DNA from: Alphaproteobacteria bacterium
GTDB lineage: Bacteria; Pseudomonadota; Alphaproteobacteria; Ferrovibrionales; Ferrovibrionaceae
Direction: 5' to 3'
Assembly: GCA_947473805.1 (NCBI GenBank)
Contig: CANJGB010000003.1
Coordinates: 88,010-152,009, forward strand
DNA length: 64,000 bases
The notes under the pieces were generated by a model that ran no database searches, had not been told where the DNA came from, and saw only the letters and a list, made by a program, of their open reading frames with translations. How positions within the stretch are numbered: position 1 is the stretch's first letter; each line of letters opens with the position of its first letter. This document shows positions 31,588 to 46,415 of this stretch, piece after piece. The position numbers and the translations under genes were made by a program.

Positions 31588-32607
31588 ATGGCGGGCAACG
31601 AACCTTGGCGGCCCGGCCCCTATGGCCGTCGGCGGCCGCATTTGCTGGCACGGAACGCGATCCGCCGCCGGTTGGGTGACTGGTTCGCCGGCCAAGACTT
31701 TGTCGAGGTCGAGACCCCCATCCTGCAGGTCAGCCCTGGGCTGGAGCCCAACCTGACCGCCTTCGGCACCGAACTGGTCGGCCCGGACAGCGCGGCCAGC
31801 CGGCTGTACCTGCACACCTCGCCCGAATTCGCGATGAAGAAACTGCTGGCGGCGGGCGAGCCGCGCCTTTTCCAGTTCGCCAGGACCTTCCGCAACGGCG
31901 AGCGCGCGGCGACGCACCATCCTGAATTCACCATGCTGGAATGGTACCGCGCCGGTGCGGACTACCAGGTGCTGATCGACGACACGGCGGCCCTGTTGCG
32001 TGCGGCGGGCAAGCTCCTGACGTGGAGCGGCCTTGCCTGTGACACGACGCTGCCCATGCAGCGCGTCAGCGTCGCCGAGGCTTTCGAACGCCATGCCGGC
32101 ATCGACATCCTGGCCAGTGCGGACGATTCCCAGGCGCTTGCCGCCGAGAGCCATCGCATCGGCGTCCGCGTCGCCGAGGGTGATGGCTGGGACGACCTGT
32201 TCTTTCGCATTTTCCTTGAGCGGATCGAGCCGCATCTGGGGCATCCCGCGCCGCTGGCCTTGTACGACTATCCGGCATCCATGGCCGCCCTGGCCCGGCG
32301 CCGCGCAGACAACCCGCGCGTGGCGGAGCGGGTGGAGATCTATGTCTGTGGCCTGGAGCTGGCCAACGGATTCAGCGAGCTGACCGATGCGGCCGAGCAG
32401 CGCCGCCGCTTCGTGGCCGACAAGGCCGCGCGCGAGGCGCGTCTCGGCAGCAGCTATCCCATCGACGAGGATTTCCTGGCGGCGTTGGCGCAGATGCCGC
32501 CCGCCGCCGGCATGGCGCTTGGCTTCGACCGGCTGGTCATGTTGGCCACGGGCGCTACGCGCATCGACGATGTGCTGTGGCTGCCGGTGGCGGAACGCGG
32601 CGATTGA
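31588..32607 (+). CDS. epmA: EF-P beta-lysyltransferase EpmA (GenX)
   Basis: A 339-aa class II LysRS paralogue that adds (R)-beta-lysine to EF-P. It lacks the tRNA anticodon-binding domain. Class II motif 1 lies in FVEVETPILQVSPGLEPNL, motif 2 in RLFQFARTFRNGERAATHHPEFTMLEWY and motif 3 in PPAAGMALGFDRLVML. It faces efp across a 118-bp gap. No epmB is in the window, although EpmB must supply the beta-lysine if the pathway is complete. The cell's own LysRS here is class I (lysS at 1611), so this class II fold is dedicated to EF-P. Confidence 0.93.
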   Translation: MAGNEPWRPGPYGRRRPHLLARNAIRRRLGDWFAGQDFVEVETPILQVSPGLEPNLTAFGTELVGPDSAASRLYLHTSPEFAMKKLLAAGEPRLFQFARTFRNGERAATHHPEFTMLEWYRAGADYQVLIDDTAALLRAAGKLLTWSGLACDTTLPMQRVSVAEAFERHAGIDILASADDSQALAAESHRIGVRVAEGDGWDDLFFRIFLERIEPHLGHPAPLALYDYPASMAALARRRADNPRVAERVEIYVCGLELANGFSELTDAAEQRRRFVADKAAREARLGSSYPIDEDFLAALAQMPPAAGMALGFDRLVMLATGATRIDDVLWLPVAERGD

Positions 32608-32660
32608 GCGCCGCCGGTGCCGCCTTTATGTTGCGACGATAGTCGAGTGGGAGGAATGAA

Positions 32661-33890
32661 ATGACGACCCCGCGCGCCCTCGAGGGCATTCGCGTCCTGG
32701 ACCTTGGCCGTGTCGTCGCCGGCCCGTTCGCCAGCCAACTCCTGGCCGATTTCGGCGCCGAGGTAATCAAGATCGAACGCCCAGGCCCGGGCGACGATGG
32801 CCGTTCGATGAACGGCGTCGCGGTGGTCGACCGCGCCGGCAACCGCATCATGAGCGAGGGGGCGATCTTCGTGTCGGCCAATCGCGGCAAGAAGTCGATC
32901 ACGCTGGACTTCAACAAGGAGGAGGGGCGCGAGATCCTGCGCCAGCTCGTCGCCGTGTCGGATGTGCTGGTCGAGAATTTCTCGGTCGGCGTAATGGACA
33001 AGTTCGGCCTCGGTTACGAGGCGTTGGCAAAGGTGAATCCGCGCCTGGTCTATTGCTCGGTCACTGCCTATGGGGCTGATGGTCCCTATGCACGGATGCC
33101 GGGCTACGATCCGCTGATGCAGGCGTTCGGCGGCCTGATGAGCATCAACGGCCAGCCCGATGGTGCACCCGGCGCCGGGCCGGTCAAGGTCGGCTCGGCG
33201 GTGACGGACTTCGTCACCGGGCTGGACGCCGCGTTCGGCATTATGGTGGCGCTGCGCTATCGCGACGTGACGGGGCGCGGACAGAAGATCGATACATCGT
33301 TGCTGGACGCCTCGACCCTGCTCCAGGCCGACTGCCTGCAGAAATACCTGCTGAACGGTGAGATGCCGGGCCGTTGGGGCACCGAGCATCCGGGCGGCGG
33401 GCCGGCCGGCGTCTATCGCGCCGCCGATGGCGATGTGTTCCTCGTCGCCGGCAACCAGCAGCATTTCGCGCCGTTCTGCGCCGTGATCGGCATTCCCGAG
33501 GCCGGCATCGATCCGCGCTTCGCCACCTATGCCGCACGGCCCAAGCACCGCGCCGAACTCAACGAACTGGTCGGCAAGACGGTGGCGACATGGAAGGTGC
33601 GAGACCTGGTTGAGGCCTGCAACAAGGCGGGCATCCCGGCCACGCCGGTCAACGACTACGAGATGCTGTTCGACGACCCGCAGGTGAAGCACCGCGAACT
33701 CAGCGTGCCGGTGGCGCATCCTGAATCCGATACGCTGCGTCTCGTCGCCAATCCGGTGCGCATGTCGGAAACGCCAGCGACCTACCGGCGCATGCCGCGC
33801 CTCGGCGAGCATACGGGGAGCGTGCTGGGCGATGTGCTGGGGTACGACGCCGCGAAGATCGAGGCCCTGAAACAGGGCGGCGTCATTTAA
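32661..33890 (+). CDS. CaiB/BaiF family III CoA transferase
   Basis: A 409-aa family III CoA transferase that moves CoA between acyl groups. Signatures are LEGIRVLDLGRVVAGPFASQLLADFGAEVIKIERPG at the N-terminus and GRGQKIDTSLLDASTLL, where the Asp is the expected acyl-anhydride residue. The substrate cannot be read off. It begins 53 bp after epmA with AGGAATGAA before the ATG and looks like a monocistron. A second family member lies at 43307. Confidence 0.92.
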   Translation: MTTPRALEGIRVLDLGRVVAGPFASQLLADFGAEVIKIERPGPGDDGRSMNGVAVVDRAGNRIMSEGAIFVSANRGKKSITLDFNKEEGREILRQLVAVSDVLVENFSVGVMDKFGLGYEALAKVNPRLVYCSVTAYGADGPYARMPGYDPLMQAFGGLMSINGQPDGAPGAGPVKVGSAVTDFVTGLDAAFGIMVALRYRDVTGRGQKIDTSLLDASTLLQADCLQKYLLNGEMPGRWGTEHPGGGPAGVYRAADGDVFLVAGNQQHFAPFCAVIGIPEAGIDPRFATYAARPKHRAELNELVGKTVATWKVRDLVEACNKAGIPATPVNDYEMLFDDPQVKHRELSVPVAHPESDTLRLVANPVRMSETPATYRRMPRLGEHTGSVLGDVLGYDAAKIEALKQGGVI

Positions 33891-33893
33891 CTT

Positions 33894-34565
33894 TTAGCCG
33901 CCGTTCAGGGCGATCAGCCGCGCGACATAGGCGTTCTGTTCCGCCAGCAGCGCGGTCATCACGTCGCGGTGCGCCTCGGGCCGTAGGCGGCGGATCGTTA
34001 CCTCCGCTTGCTTCAACAGCGTCACCGCGCTGACGCCAACCAGCGATACCGTGCCCTCGCTGGCGAAGCGTTTGGAGACCGTGCCCCAGTAGAATCCCTG
34101 GTCGTCGGCCTGGATGGCGCCGCGATAGGCCGCCGCCTGTCCGCTGGAACTCAGCGGCAGCGACAACAGGCGACCGTCGGCGGCGAACAGCGACTTGTAG
34201 TCGAACTTCGCGGCGTCGCGGTTGATCACGATCACCCGGTCCTTGCGCGTCATGCGGAAGATCGGCGGCTTGCCGCCCTCCATGGTCAGTACCACGTCGC
34301 CGCCATCGTACATCGGTCCGCCATTGCCCTGCCGGGCGAGGGCCAGCAGGTCGCAGCGAAAGAAAGCCATCAGCAGCAGGCCAGACTCGCCGACATCCTT
34401 CTGGATCGCGCGCATATAGGTCTGGTCGTTCGGTTTGTTGCGGTCGAGCGCGCAATAACCCTGCGGCGGCAACACGCTGATCTGCCGGTCGCCGATATCA
34501 AAATTCTCGGCAAGAGCAGCGGATGAAATAAACAGGCTGAAAATAAACGCAGCTAAATAACGCAT
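33894..34565 (-). CDS. Exported hypothetical protein
   Basis: A 223-aa protein with a clear signal peptide (AAFIFSLFISSAALA then ENF) and no membrane segment afterwards. It contains QISVLPPQGYCALDR and a later FFRCDLLALAR, giving two cysteines that could pair. No domain is recognised. GC is high as in the neighbours. It converges on the CoA transferase gene with 3 bp between. Confidence 0.7.
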   Translation of the reverse strand: MRYLAAFIFSLFISSAALAENFDIGDRQISVLPPQGYCALDRNKPNDQTYMRAIQKDVGESGLLLMAFFRCDLLALARQGNGGPMYDGGDVVLTMEGGKPPIFRMTRKDRVIVINRDAAKFDYKSLFAADGRLLSLPLSSSGQAAAYRGAIQADDQGFYWGTVSKRFASEGTVSLVGVSAVTLLKQAEVTIRRLRPEAHRDVMTALLAEQNAYVARLIALNGG

Positions 34566-34609
34566 AAATACAACTTAAGCGGGTTTTCTTCGCCCCGCAA
34601 GCCGCGTGG

Positions 34610-34945
34610 CTACAGAACCCGGCCGTCGAACAGGTGCCGCCCTTCGCGGTCCTCGATCTCGACCACCCACAGGTCGGGATCGCGCCGCAACGACTTTTCG
34701 ATATAGGCATCGCACTCGGATTCTGGGACAGGTTCGGCACCCGTCGCGCGCATCCAGACCAGTTCGCCATTGAGATCGCGCATCTGGCTCAGCACTGTGC
34801 AGCCCTTCGGCCCCTGGTTCAGCTTGAGCAGGAGGGCGCCGGAATCCGGCTCGCCCTTGTGGGCGACGGTGACGGTGATGCCCTGGACGGCGCCGGCGCG
34901 AACGGCGGCGCCGACCTGCATATGGGTCTTGAGCCGCGCTTCCAT
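34610..34945 (-). CDS. DUF1491 family protein
   Basis: A 111-aa conserved alphaproteobacterial protein. The pattern [65 protein letters not shown] and [17 protein letters not shown] matches DUF1491. Its function is unknown. It lies upstream of the exported protein gene on the same strand and 22 bp beyond the 3' end of gltD, so all three may share a transcript. Confidence 0.85.
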   Translation of the reverse strand: MEARLKTHMQVGAAVRAGAVQGITVTVAHKGEPDSGALLLKLNQGPKGCTVLSQMRDLNGELVWMRATGAEPVPESECDAYIEKSLRRDPDLWVVEIEDREGRHLFDGRVL

Positions 34946-34967
34946 CCGGAGAGCCCGCGGCCCCCGG

Positions 34968-36422
34968 TCAGCGGGGCAGGTCGGTGCGGCCCATCAGGGA
35001 CAGGTCGACGGCGCGGGCCGCCTGGCGGCCCTCGCGAATCGCCCAGACAACCAGCGACTGGCCGCGCCGCATATCGCCGGCGGCGAACACCTTCGGGATC
35101 GACGTCTGGTAGTCGTTGGTGTTGGCGGCGACATTGCCGCGCGGGTCCAGCTTGACGCCGGCATCGGCGACCGCACCGTCCTTGCGCGGACCGAGGAAGC
35201 CCATGGCCAGCAGCACCAGGTCAGCCTTCAGCACAAACTCGCTGCCGGGCATTTCCTGCATGTTGAGGCGGCCGGCACCGTCCTTGACCCACTCGACGCG
35301 CACGCCATGCAGTTCAGTAACCTTGCCGTCCTTGCCCACCAGCTTCTTGGTGACGACGCTCCAGTCGCGTGCCGCGCCTTCTTCCTGCGAGGACGAGGTG
35401 CGCATCTTCAGCGGCCAGTTCGGCCAGGTCAGCGCCTTGTTTTCCTTCTCCGGCGGCTGCGGCAGGATTTCCAGCTGCGTGACCGACAGCGCACCATGGC
35501 GGATCGAGGTGCCGATGCAGTCCGAACCCGTATCGCCGCCGCCGATCACGACGACATGCTTGCCCTTGGCCAGCAGCGGATGCTTGATCGCGCCGGTCTC
35601 GGCCACGGCATCGCCGGCGACGCGCCGGTTCTGCTGCTTCAGGAAATCCATGGCGTAGTGCACGCCGTCCAGCTCGCGCCCGGGGACTTCCAGATCGCGC
35701 GGCAGTTCGGCGCCGCCGGTCATTACGACGGCGTCATACTCGTCGAGCAGCCCCTTGGCCCGCACATCGATGCCGACATGCACGCCGGTGCGGAACTCCA
35801 CGCCCTCGGCCGCCATCTGCTGCATGCGGCGATCGATCAGGTGCTTTTCCATCTTGAAATCGGGAATGCCGTAACGCATCAGCCCGCCGATGCGATCCTG
35901 CTTCTCGAACAGGGTCACCGCATGGCCGGCGCGCGCCAGTTGCTGCGAGCAGGCGAGACCCGCCGGACCCGAACCGACCACGGCGACGCGCTTGCCGCTG
36001 CGCTGCTTCGGCAGTTCCGGCTTGATCCAGCCCTCGGCCCAGCCCTTGTCGACGATGGTGCACTCGATCGACTTGATGGTGACCGGGTTGTCGTTGATGT
36101 TCAGTGTGCACGAGGCTTCGCACGGCGCGGGGCAGATGCGGCCGGTGAATTCCGGGAAGTTGTTGGTCGAATGCAGCGAGACCAGCGCCCGCTGCCAGTC
36201 CGACTTGTAGACCAGGTTGTTCCAGTCGGGGATCAGGTTATTGACCGGGCAGCCGTTGTGGCAGAACGGAATGCCGCAATCCATGCAGCGCGCACCCTGC
36301 TTCGACGCCTCGGCGTCGGCGAACGGATGCACGAACTCCTTCCAGGTTTTGACCCGGCTTTCGACCTTGTCGTAACCGCGGTCGTGGCGCTCGATCTCAA
36401 GAAAGCCCGTCGGCTTGCCCAT
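34968..36422 (-). CDS. gltD: Glutamate synthase (NADPH) small subunit
   Basis: A 484-aa flavoprotein that takes electrons from NADPH to the large subunit for glutamate synthesis. The N-terminal 4Fe-4S cysteines are in [19 protein letters not shown] and [15 protein letters not shown] binding is [21 protein letters not shown] and NADPH binding [17 protein letters not shown]. The C-terminal FAD motif is [20 protein letters not shown] 36422 ([15 protein letters not shown]) is the family start; a longer frame to 36581 overlaps gltB and is rejected. It is 23 bp downstream of gltB. Confidence 0.96.
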   Translation of the reverse strand: MGKPTGFLEIERHDRGYDKVESRVKTWKEFVHPFADAEASKQGARCMDCGIPFCHNGCPVNNLIPDWNNLVYKSDWQRALVSLHSTNNFPEFTGRICPAPCEASCTLNINDNPVTIKSIECTIVDKGWAEGWIKPELPKQRSGKRVAVVGSGPAGLACSQQLARAGHAVTLFEKQDRIGGLMRYGIPDFKMEKHLIDRRMQQMAAEGVEFRTGVHVGIDVRAKGLLDEYDAVVMTGGAELPRDLEVPGRELDGVHYAMDFLKQQNRRVAGDAVAETGAIKHPLLAKGKHVVVIGGGDTGSDCIGTSIRHGALSVTQLEILPQPPEKENKALTWPNWPLKMRTSSSQEEGAARDWSVVTKKLVGKDGKVTELHGVRVEWVKDGAGRLNMQEMPGSEFVLKADLVLLAMGFLGPRKDGAVADAGVKLDPRGNVAANTNDYQTSIPKVFAAGDMRRGQSLVVWAIREGRQAARAVDLSLMGRTDLPR

Positions 36423-36445
36423 ACTCTTCTTCCTTAAACCGGGGC

Positions 36446-41047
<4,602 letters not shown>

Positions 41048-41255
41048 TGTCGCAGGCCTCCATTGGACCGAAACGGAAACCCCACTGGCCAAAAAAGGTC
41101 AGTAAGGCTGACTAATATGACTCAGTTCTTCGCAGAACGCGACGAAATTTTTTGTCGCGGTTCCATCCCCGTACGCAAGCAAGATGACGATATGGCGGCC
41201 CTAACAGGTCGGCAAGCCTTTCGTGTTGCAATGCAGCGAATCGGCGGGGCGCTGC
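41048..41255. other. Noncoding gap upstream of gltB with short inverted repeats
   Basis: The 208-bp gap has no convincing gene. GTCAG-TAAGG-CTGAC sits at 41098-41112. CGCGAC and GTCGCG flank an A/T-rich loop around 41137-41158. GGCGCT-GCCTA-AGCGCC at 41248-41264, followed by GCTTTTT on the plus strand, overlaps the end of the 41256 gene. The gltB promoter must lie here, but no clear -35/-10 pair is chosen. Confidence 0.4.
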
Positions 41256-42533
41256 CTAAGCGCCGCTTTTTACCAGGGCGGCAGAGGCCCGCTCCAACTC
41301 TTCGCGGAACCGGGGTTCTGCGATCGCGGCCAAAGCGCGGGCGCGCTGGCCCAGGCTCTTGCCACGCAGGTGGGCGACCCCCCATTCGGTGACCACCACG
41401 TCTGCATCGCTACGGGGCGTCGTGACCGTGGCGTCCGGCAGTTTGGCCACGATCCGGTTGACCGCGCCTTTCCGGGCGGTGGCCTGCAGGGCGATGATGC
41501 TGCGCCCGCCGGTCGAGGCCATGCCGCCCCGGGAAAAGTCGACCTGGCCGCCCAGGGCGCCGATCTGGGTCCCGGCCATTTCCGAATTGATCTGGCCGGT
41601 CAGGTCCACCTCCAGCGCTGCGTTGATGGCCGTGAAGCGAGGCAGGCGGGCCAGCACCTCGATCCCGTGGGTATGAACCGGCGGGCACAGTCTTAGGGCA
41701 GCATTCCCATCGGCGAAGTCGAACAGTTTGCGGCTGCCCAGCAGCAGGCCGCCGATGGTGATTCCGGCATCTTCCCGCTTGGCCGAATTGTCGATCGCGC
41801 CCGACCGGATCAGGTCGACCATACCGTCACTGACCACGCCGGAATGGACGCCCAGCCGCCGATGCCCCCCCAATGCGCCCAGCACCAGTTCGGGCACCGT
41901 GCCGACGCCCAGTTCGATGGTGGCGCCCTCGGGCACCTCAGCGGCGACGTTGGCGGCGAGGCGCCGCTCGATGTCGTTCGGCACGCCGGCCTTCAGCTCC
42001 GGCATGGCGCGAGTTGTGCGCACCGCCAGATGGACCCCGATATCGGGGGGCAGTTCGGCGCCCGGGGTGCGCGGCACGTTCTCGTTGATCTCGGCGATCA
42101 CGAGGCGGGCGCTGCGGGCGGCGTCGAACAGGTAGTCGTGGTTCAGGCCGGTATGGTGGCGGCCCTGCGCATCGGCGGGGCTTAGCAGCAGCAGCGCCAC
42201 ATCTGCCTTCTGCCAGCCTTCAGCGAACATACGCTGCAATTGTGAATAGTGGGTCGGTACCGCATCCAGCACGCCGGCCGCGCCCAGCTTGGAATTGGTG
42301 CCGAGGGCGCCATATCCCATGAAGTGGACATGGTCGGCCTGTTCGGGGGCGAAGGTTCCCGCGACGCCCACGCCCAGGAACAGGCGGAACCGGCCACCTA
42401 TGCGTGACCGCTGCGTCATCAGTCTGGCGGTGAGATCTACCGGCTCGCCGCTGCCCTGGCCGCACACGACCAGATCGCCGGGTTTCACCAGTCCGGCGAA
42501 GTCCAGGTCGTCGAGTGTCACGAAGTCGGTCAT
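41256..42533 (-). CDS. Acetyl-CoA hydrolase/transferase family protein
   Basis: A 425-aa family I CoA transferase or acyl-CoA hydrolase. Signatures are [18 protein letters not shown] at the N-terminus, [18 protein letters not shown], and in the C-terminal half [38 protein letters not shown] and [20 protein letters not shown]. The closest familiar relatives are 4-hydroxybutyrate CoA transferase and acetate CoA transferases; the substrate is not determined. ATG 42533 begins [12 protein letters not shown]. It diverges from msrA. Confidence 0.87.
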   Translation of the reverse strand: MTDFVTLDDLDFAGLVKPGDLVVCGQGSGEPVDLTARLMTQRSRIGGRFRLFLGVGVAGTFAPEQADHVHFMGYGALGTNSKLGAAGVLDAVPTHYSQLQRMFAEGWQKADVALLLLSPADAQGRHHTGLNHDYLFDAARSARLVIAEINENVPRTPGAELPPDIGVHLAVRTTRAMPELKAGVPNDIERRLAANVAAEVPEGATIELGVGTVPELVLGALGGHRRLGVHSGVVSDGMVDLIRSGAIDNSAKREDAGITIGGLLLGSRKLFDFADGNAALRLCPPVHTHGIEVLARLPRFTAINAALEVDLTGQINSEMAGTQIGALGGQVDFSRGGMASTGGRSIIALQATARKGAVNRIVAKLPDATVTTPRSDADVVVTEWGVAHLRGKSLGQRARALAAIAEPRFREELERASAALVKSGA

Positions 42534-42618
42534 GCAGTTTTCCCGGGGCCGGTCTTGGGACGGCTTGGCCCTTGGTCTACAATGTCCCGCCCCGCAATTC
42601 ATCATCGATGGAAACGCC

Positions 42619-43269
42619 ATGTGGTCCCTGAAACGCAAAGCCGAAATGCCCGCCCCCGGCCAGGCGCTGCCCGGCCGCGCCGAGAAGATGCCGGTGCCCG
42701 CGCAGCACTTTGTCCTGAAGACGCCGCTGGCTGGCCCCTACCCGGCGGGCATGGAACAGGCGGTGTTCGGCCTCGGCTGCTTCTGGGGCGCGGAGCGCAA
42801 GTTCTGGCAGGCGCCGGGCGTGTACACGACCGCCGTCGGCTACACTGCCGGCCAGACGCCGAACCCGACCTATGAGGAGGTCTGCTCGGGCCTGACGGGC
42901 CATAACGAAGTGGTGCTGGTCGTGTTCGATCCGGCCAAGACCAGCTATGACGCGCTGCTCAAAGTATTCTGGGAGAATCACAACCCGACCCAGGGCATGC
43001 GCCAGGGCAACGACATGGGCACGCAGTACCGCTCGGGCATTTACCTGTTCTCGGACGTGCAGAAGAAGGCGGCCGATGCCTCGCGCAAGGCCTACCAGGA
43101 CGTGCTGTCCAAGGCGGGCTTCGGGCCCATCACCACCGAAATCCTGCCGGCGCCGGACTTCTATTTTGCCGAGGCCTATCACCAGCAGTACCTGGCCAAG
43201 AACCCGGCCGGCTATTGCGGCCTGGGCGGCACCGGCGTGTCATGCCCGATCGGCCTCGTGACCACCTAG
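42619..43269 (+). CDS. msrA: Peptide methionine-S-sulfoxide reductase MsrA
   Basis: A 216-aa enzyme that repairs methionine-S-sulfoxide in proteins. The catalytic Cys is in [16 protein letters not shown], followed by [48 protein letters not shown] and the C-terminal [13 protein letters not shown], which holds candidate resolving cysteines. There is no signal peptide, so it acts in the cytosol. ATG 42619 is the start; longer frames to 42289 overlap the divergent CoA transferase. Confidence 0.95.
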   Translation: MWSLKRKAEMPAPGQALPGRAEKMPVPAQHFVLKTPLAGPYPAGMEQAVFGLGCFWGAERKFWQAPGVYTTAVGYTAGQTPNPTYEEVCSGLTGHNEVVLVVFDPAKTSYDALLKVFWENHNPTQGMRQGNDMGTQYRSGIYLFSDVQKKAADASRKAYQDVLSKAGFGPITTEILPAPDFYFAEAYHQQYLAKNPAGYCGLGGTGVSCPIGLVTT

Positions 43270-43306
43270 ACTTTCAAGCGACCAGAAAACACCCCGGGGA
43301 GGAAAC

Positions 43307-44563
43307 ATGAAGTTCGGCGAAACCGCCAATGCGGAGGCGCGCCCGTTCGGCCTGCCGCTCGAAGGCGTCAAGATCCTCGCGGTCGAGCAGTTGCAGGCCA
43401 TGCCGGTCGCGACGCTGATTCTGCGCCGCATGGGCGCCGAGGTGGTAAAGGTCGAGCCGCCCGGCACCGGCGAAAGCGGCCGCCTGTCACTGCCCGGCAT
43501 GAAGAACAAGGCCGGCAAGATGGATGGCGCCACCTACCTGCGCTACGGCCTGGGCAAGAAGAGCATCGCCATCGACCTGAAAAACCCCGAGGGGCGCGAC
43601 ACCTTCATCGAACTCACCAAGCATTTCGACGTGGTGTGCGAGAACCTGGGCAAGGACCGCGCGAACAAGCTGGGCATCGGCTACGACGTGCTGGCCAAGG
43701 CCAATCCGAAAATCATCTTCCTGTCGATCTCGGGCTTCGGCAACGAGGGCGGCTCGCCCTATGCCGACTACCCCGCCTTTGCCGGCGTCGCGGAATCGAT
43801 GTCCGGCGTCTACGAATATGCCCGCCTGCCCAATGCGCCGCCGCAGATCAACCCGACGGGCGGCGTGGGCGACACCGGCACCGGCATGTTCGGCGCCATC
43901 GGCATTCTCGGCGCGCTGCACCACCGCAACCGCACCGGCCTGGGCCAGTACATCGACCTGTCGATGCTGGATACGATGCTGTTCATGTGCGACCACGTGA
44001 CGAACTACTGGTCCATGGGCCTGCGCAAGGTACCCGACGCGCCCATGGCCTTGCCGATGATCGCCAACGGCTTCCGCGCCAAGGATGGCTGGTTCATGGT
44101 GCAGATCGTGCGCAAACAGATGTTCGACCGCCTGGCCAACATCCTGGGCAAGCCAGAGTGGATCACCGACGAGCGCTTCCAGACCTCGTTCGGCTGGGGC
44201 AAGAACATCGAGACCGAAATCCGCCCGGCGGTCGAGGCCTGGGCGGCGAGCCGCACCAAGCACGAAGCCGCCGCCGCGATGTGCGAGGCCGGCATCGCGT
44301 CCGCGCCGTGCAGCACCGCCGAGGATGTCGTCAACGACGAGCATGTGCGCAAGCGCCACATGCTGGTCGAAATCCCGCGCACCGATGGCGGAGAGCAGCC
44401 GGTGCTGATCGCCGGCAACCCGCTGAAGATGTCGCGCGTTGTCGATGGCGAGGAAGCCGGCTACGCCACCATCGGCGAGCAGACCGACGAACTGCTGCGC
44501 GAGACGCTGGGCCTCGATGCCGCGCGTATCGCAGCCTTGCGCAAGTCGGGAGCAGTAGCATGA
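43307..44563 (+). CDS. CaiB/BaiF family III CoA transferase (second copy)
   Basis: A 418-aa family III CoA transferase. [36 protein letters not shown] and the active-site region [15 protein letters not shown] define it. Compared with the 32661 paralogue it has a variant N-terminal sequence (AVEQ in place of DLGRV), so it belongs to another subgroup. It is coupled to the SDR gene by ATGA (44560), which suggests both act on one acyl-CoA pathway. GGGGAGGAAAC precedes the ATG. Confidence 0.92.
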   Translation: MKFGETANAEARPFGLPLEGVKILAVEQLQAMPVATLILRRMGAEVVKVEPPGTGESGRLSLPGMKNKAGKMDGATYLRYGLGKKSIAIDLKNPEGRDTFIELTKHFDVVCENLGKDRANKLGIGYDVLAKANPKIIFLSISGFGNEGGSPYADYPAFAGVAESMSGVYEYARLPNAPPQINPTGGVGDTGTGMFGAIGILGALHHRNRTGLGQYIDLSMLDTMLFMCDHVTNYWSMGLRKVPDAPMALPMIANGFRAKDGWFMVQIVRKQMFDRLANILGKPEWITDERFQTSFGWGKNIETEIRPAVEAWAASRTKHEAAAAMCEAGIASAPCSTAEDVVNDEHVRKRHMLVEIPRTDGGEQPVLIAGNPLKMSRVVDGEEAGYATIGEQTDELLRETLGLDAARIAALRKSGAVA

Positions 44564-45333
44564 GCGCCGTATTCGCCGGCAAGGTGGCCCTGGTCACCGG
44601 CGCCGCCAGTGGCATCGGGCGCGCAACCGCGCTCGCCTTTGCGAAGGCCGGCGCGTCGCTCGTGCTGGGCGATCTCGACGCGGTCGACGGCACCGAGGTT
44701 GCGGCCGAGGCCGAGACACTGGGCGTGAAGGCGGTGTTCGTTCGCACCGATGTCAGCGTGGCAGCAGATTGCGAACGCCTGGTCGAGGCCGCGCGGCGGA
44801 ATTTCGGCCGGCTCGACTGCGCCTTCAACAATGCCGGTGTCTCTGGCGGCGGTCCCAACCGGGTGCCGACCGGCGAGTATCCGCTGGACCGCTGGCAGCA
44901 GGTAATCGACGTCAACCTGTCCGGCGTGTTCTACTGCCTGCACTACGAGCTTCCGCTGCTGCTGGAATCCGGCGGCGGCACCATCGTCAACACCGCATCG
45001 ACCGCCGGCTCGACCGGCATGCCGAATATCGTCGCCTATGTGGCCTCGAAGCACGGCGTCATCGGCCTGACGCGCGCGGTGTGCGAGGAATATGCCGCCA
45101 AGGGCATCCGCTGCAACGCGGTGGCGCCGGGCATTACCGAAACCGGCATGACGGGCCGCTTCTTCGCCGCGCCCGACGGTGCGGTGGCGCGCGACGCACT
45201 GGCGCAAATCCCCGCCGGCCGGTTCGGCCGGCCGATGGATATTGCCGAGGCGGTGCTGTGGCTCAGTTCGCCGGCATCGGCCTATGTCAACGGCCACTGC
45301 CTGCCGGTCGACGGCGGCTACCTGGTGCGCTAG
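44560..45333 (+). CDS. SDR family oxidoreductase
   Basis: A 257-aa short-chain dehydrogenase. Cofactor motif TGAASGIGRATALAFAKAGA, then NNAG (CAFNNAGVSGGG), catalytic YxxxK in YVASKHGVIGLTRAV and an upstream serine in VNTASTAGSTGMPN. The acidic residue after the second strand (LGDLDAVDG) favours NAD+ over NADP+. The usual C-terminal signature ends VNGHCLPVDGGYLV. Its start overlaps the CoA transferase stop. Its stop shares CTAG with the convergent cyclic nucleotide-binding gene. Confidence 0.9.
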   Translation: MSAVFAGKVALVTGAASGIGRATALAFAKAGASLVLGDLDAVDGTEVAAEAETLGVKAVFVRTDVSVAADCERLVEAARRNFGRLDCAFNNAGVSGGGPNRVPTGEYPLDRWQQVIDVNLSGVFYCLHYELPLLLESGGGTIVNTASTAGSTGMPNIVAYVASKHGVIGLTRAVCEEYAAKGIRCNAVAPGITETGMTGRFFAAPDGAVARDALAQIPAGRFGRPMDIAEAVLWLSSPASAYVNGHCLPVDGGYLVR

Positions 45334-45704
45334 GCCGCCTTCGCGGTGGCGGCCTTGGGGTCTGACGCGCGCAGGTTGGTGAGCAGCACGCGCACCAGCG
45401 CGCGGATGAACGGGTCGGCGTCTTGCAGCTTCTTCTGGAACACCGGCTGCGGGATGGCGTGCAGGATCGATTCCTCGGCGGCCGTCGCGTGCGCCATGCG
45501 CGGCGCGCCGTCGATCAGCGCCATCTCGCCGAAAATGCCACCTGCCGCGATCTCGCCGATCTTGTCCTGGCGGGATTCATCCCCGCGCCCGATGATGACG
45601 CGGCCCTTCTCGACGAAGTACATGCAATAGCCGTTGTCACCCTCGCTGAAGATGCGCTGGCCCGGATAGAACACGCGGCGATCGAATACCTTGGCCTCGG
45701 ACAT
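45330..45704 (-). CDS. Cyclic nucleotide-binding domain protein (small)
   Basis: A 124-aa protein that is almost only a CRP-like cNMP-binding domain: FYPGQRIFSEGDNGYCMYFVEKGRV, then IGEIAAGGIFGEMALIDGAPRMAHATAAEE, where FGEMALIDGAPR is the phosphate-binding cassette. No DNA-binding helix follows, so it is not a CRP-type activator. Such small domain-only proteins may sense cAMP or c-di-GMP as adaptors. ATG 45704 is used. Confidence 0.85.
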   Translation of the reverse strand: MSEAKVFDRRVFYPGQRIFSEGDNGYCMYFVEKGRVIIGRGDESRQDKIGEIAAGGIFGEMALIDGAPRMAHATAAEESILHAIPQPVFQKKLQDADPFIRALVRVLLTNLRASDPKAATAKAA

Positions 45705-45764
45705 TTTCGGCTCCCTCTGGCAGCCTTCACCTTTGCCGGGGCCGGTTAATATTCGCTGAACGGC

Positions 45765-46415
45765 CTAGAGGGTGAGGCCCAGCAGCGCGCCAAGGTCGGC
45801 TAAAGCCATGGCGGGATCGCCCACCTTGATGGTGCGCATGCCCATGGCTGCGGCGGGCTTGAGGTTGATGCCCAAGTCGTCGAGGAACACGGCCTCATCC
45901 GGCGCAATGGCCAGCAGCTCGCAGGCCTTCTCGTAGAATTTCGGCTCCGGCTTGCGGAAGCCGACCTTGCTGGATTCCACCACGACGTCGAACAAGGCCA
46001 TGATCCCGGCTATCGCCGCCGCGCGCTCCGGCGTGGACGCCATGCCTGGTCCGTGCCCGCGTTTCACGTTGTTGGTCAGGCAGGCGATCTTGTAGCGCGC
46101 CTTCACGGTGCGCAGTGCCGCGACCATGCGCGGGCGGACCTCGCCCGACAGCAGCGGCAGCAAATCGCGCCCGTCCACCGCGTGTCCCAGAGCCGCGCTC
46201 TCGACGGCGAAGGCGGCGCCGAAACCGGCTTCGTCCAGTTCGCCACGCTCCATCTTCGCCCAGGCATTGGTCAGCGGGTTGATGGCGTTCACGCTGCGTA
46301 GGAAGTCGCGCGGCAGGCCATGGGCCGCCTCGTAGCGGTTGAACGCCTCGAACGGGCTGGACAGGATGACCCCGCCGAAATCCCACAGCACGGCACGGAT
46401 GGATGTGTTCGTCAT
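45765..46415 (-). CDS. HAD-superfamily phosphatase
   Basis: A 216-aa haloacid dehalogenase-like hydrolase. The nucleophile motif is VLWDFGGVILSSP, with the second motif ACLTNNVK, lysine in VVESSKVGFRKPEPKFYE and the acidic motif AVFLDDLGINLKPA. The arrangement resembles YihX/epoxide-hydrolase-N-terminal-type phosphatases, whose substrates are diverse sugar phosphates. ATG 46415 gives the natural N-terminus. It lies 60 bp beyond the start of the cNMP gene on the same strand. Confidence 0.88.
   Translation of the reverse strand: MTNTSIRAVLWDFGGVILSSPFEAFNRYEAAHGLPRDFLRSVNAINPLTNAWAKMERGELDEAGFGAAFAVESAALGHAVDGRDLLPLLSGEVRPRMVAALRTVKARYKIACLTNNVKRGHGPGMASTPERAAAIAGIMALFDVVVESSKVGFRKPEPKFYEKACELLAIAPDEAVFLDDLGINLKPAAAMGMRTIKVGDPAMALADLGALLGLTL

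Noticed and set aside
41248..41271. Terminator for a plus-strand small RNA upstream of the CoA transferase family gene
   Set aside because: The hairpin and T run exist but overlap the end of a minus-strand gene, and no plus-strand promoter is visible.
43636..44559. Long open frame upstream of the SDR gene
   Set aside because: It overlaps the CoA transferase in another frame and is Arg/His/Gly-rich; only the part from 44560 is SDR.
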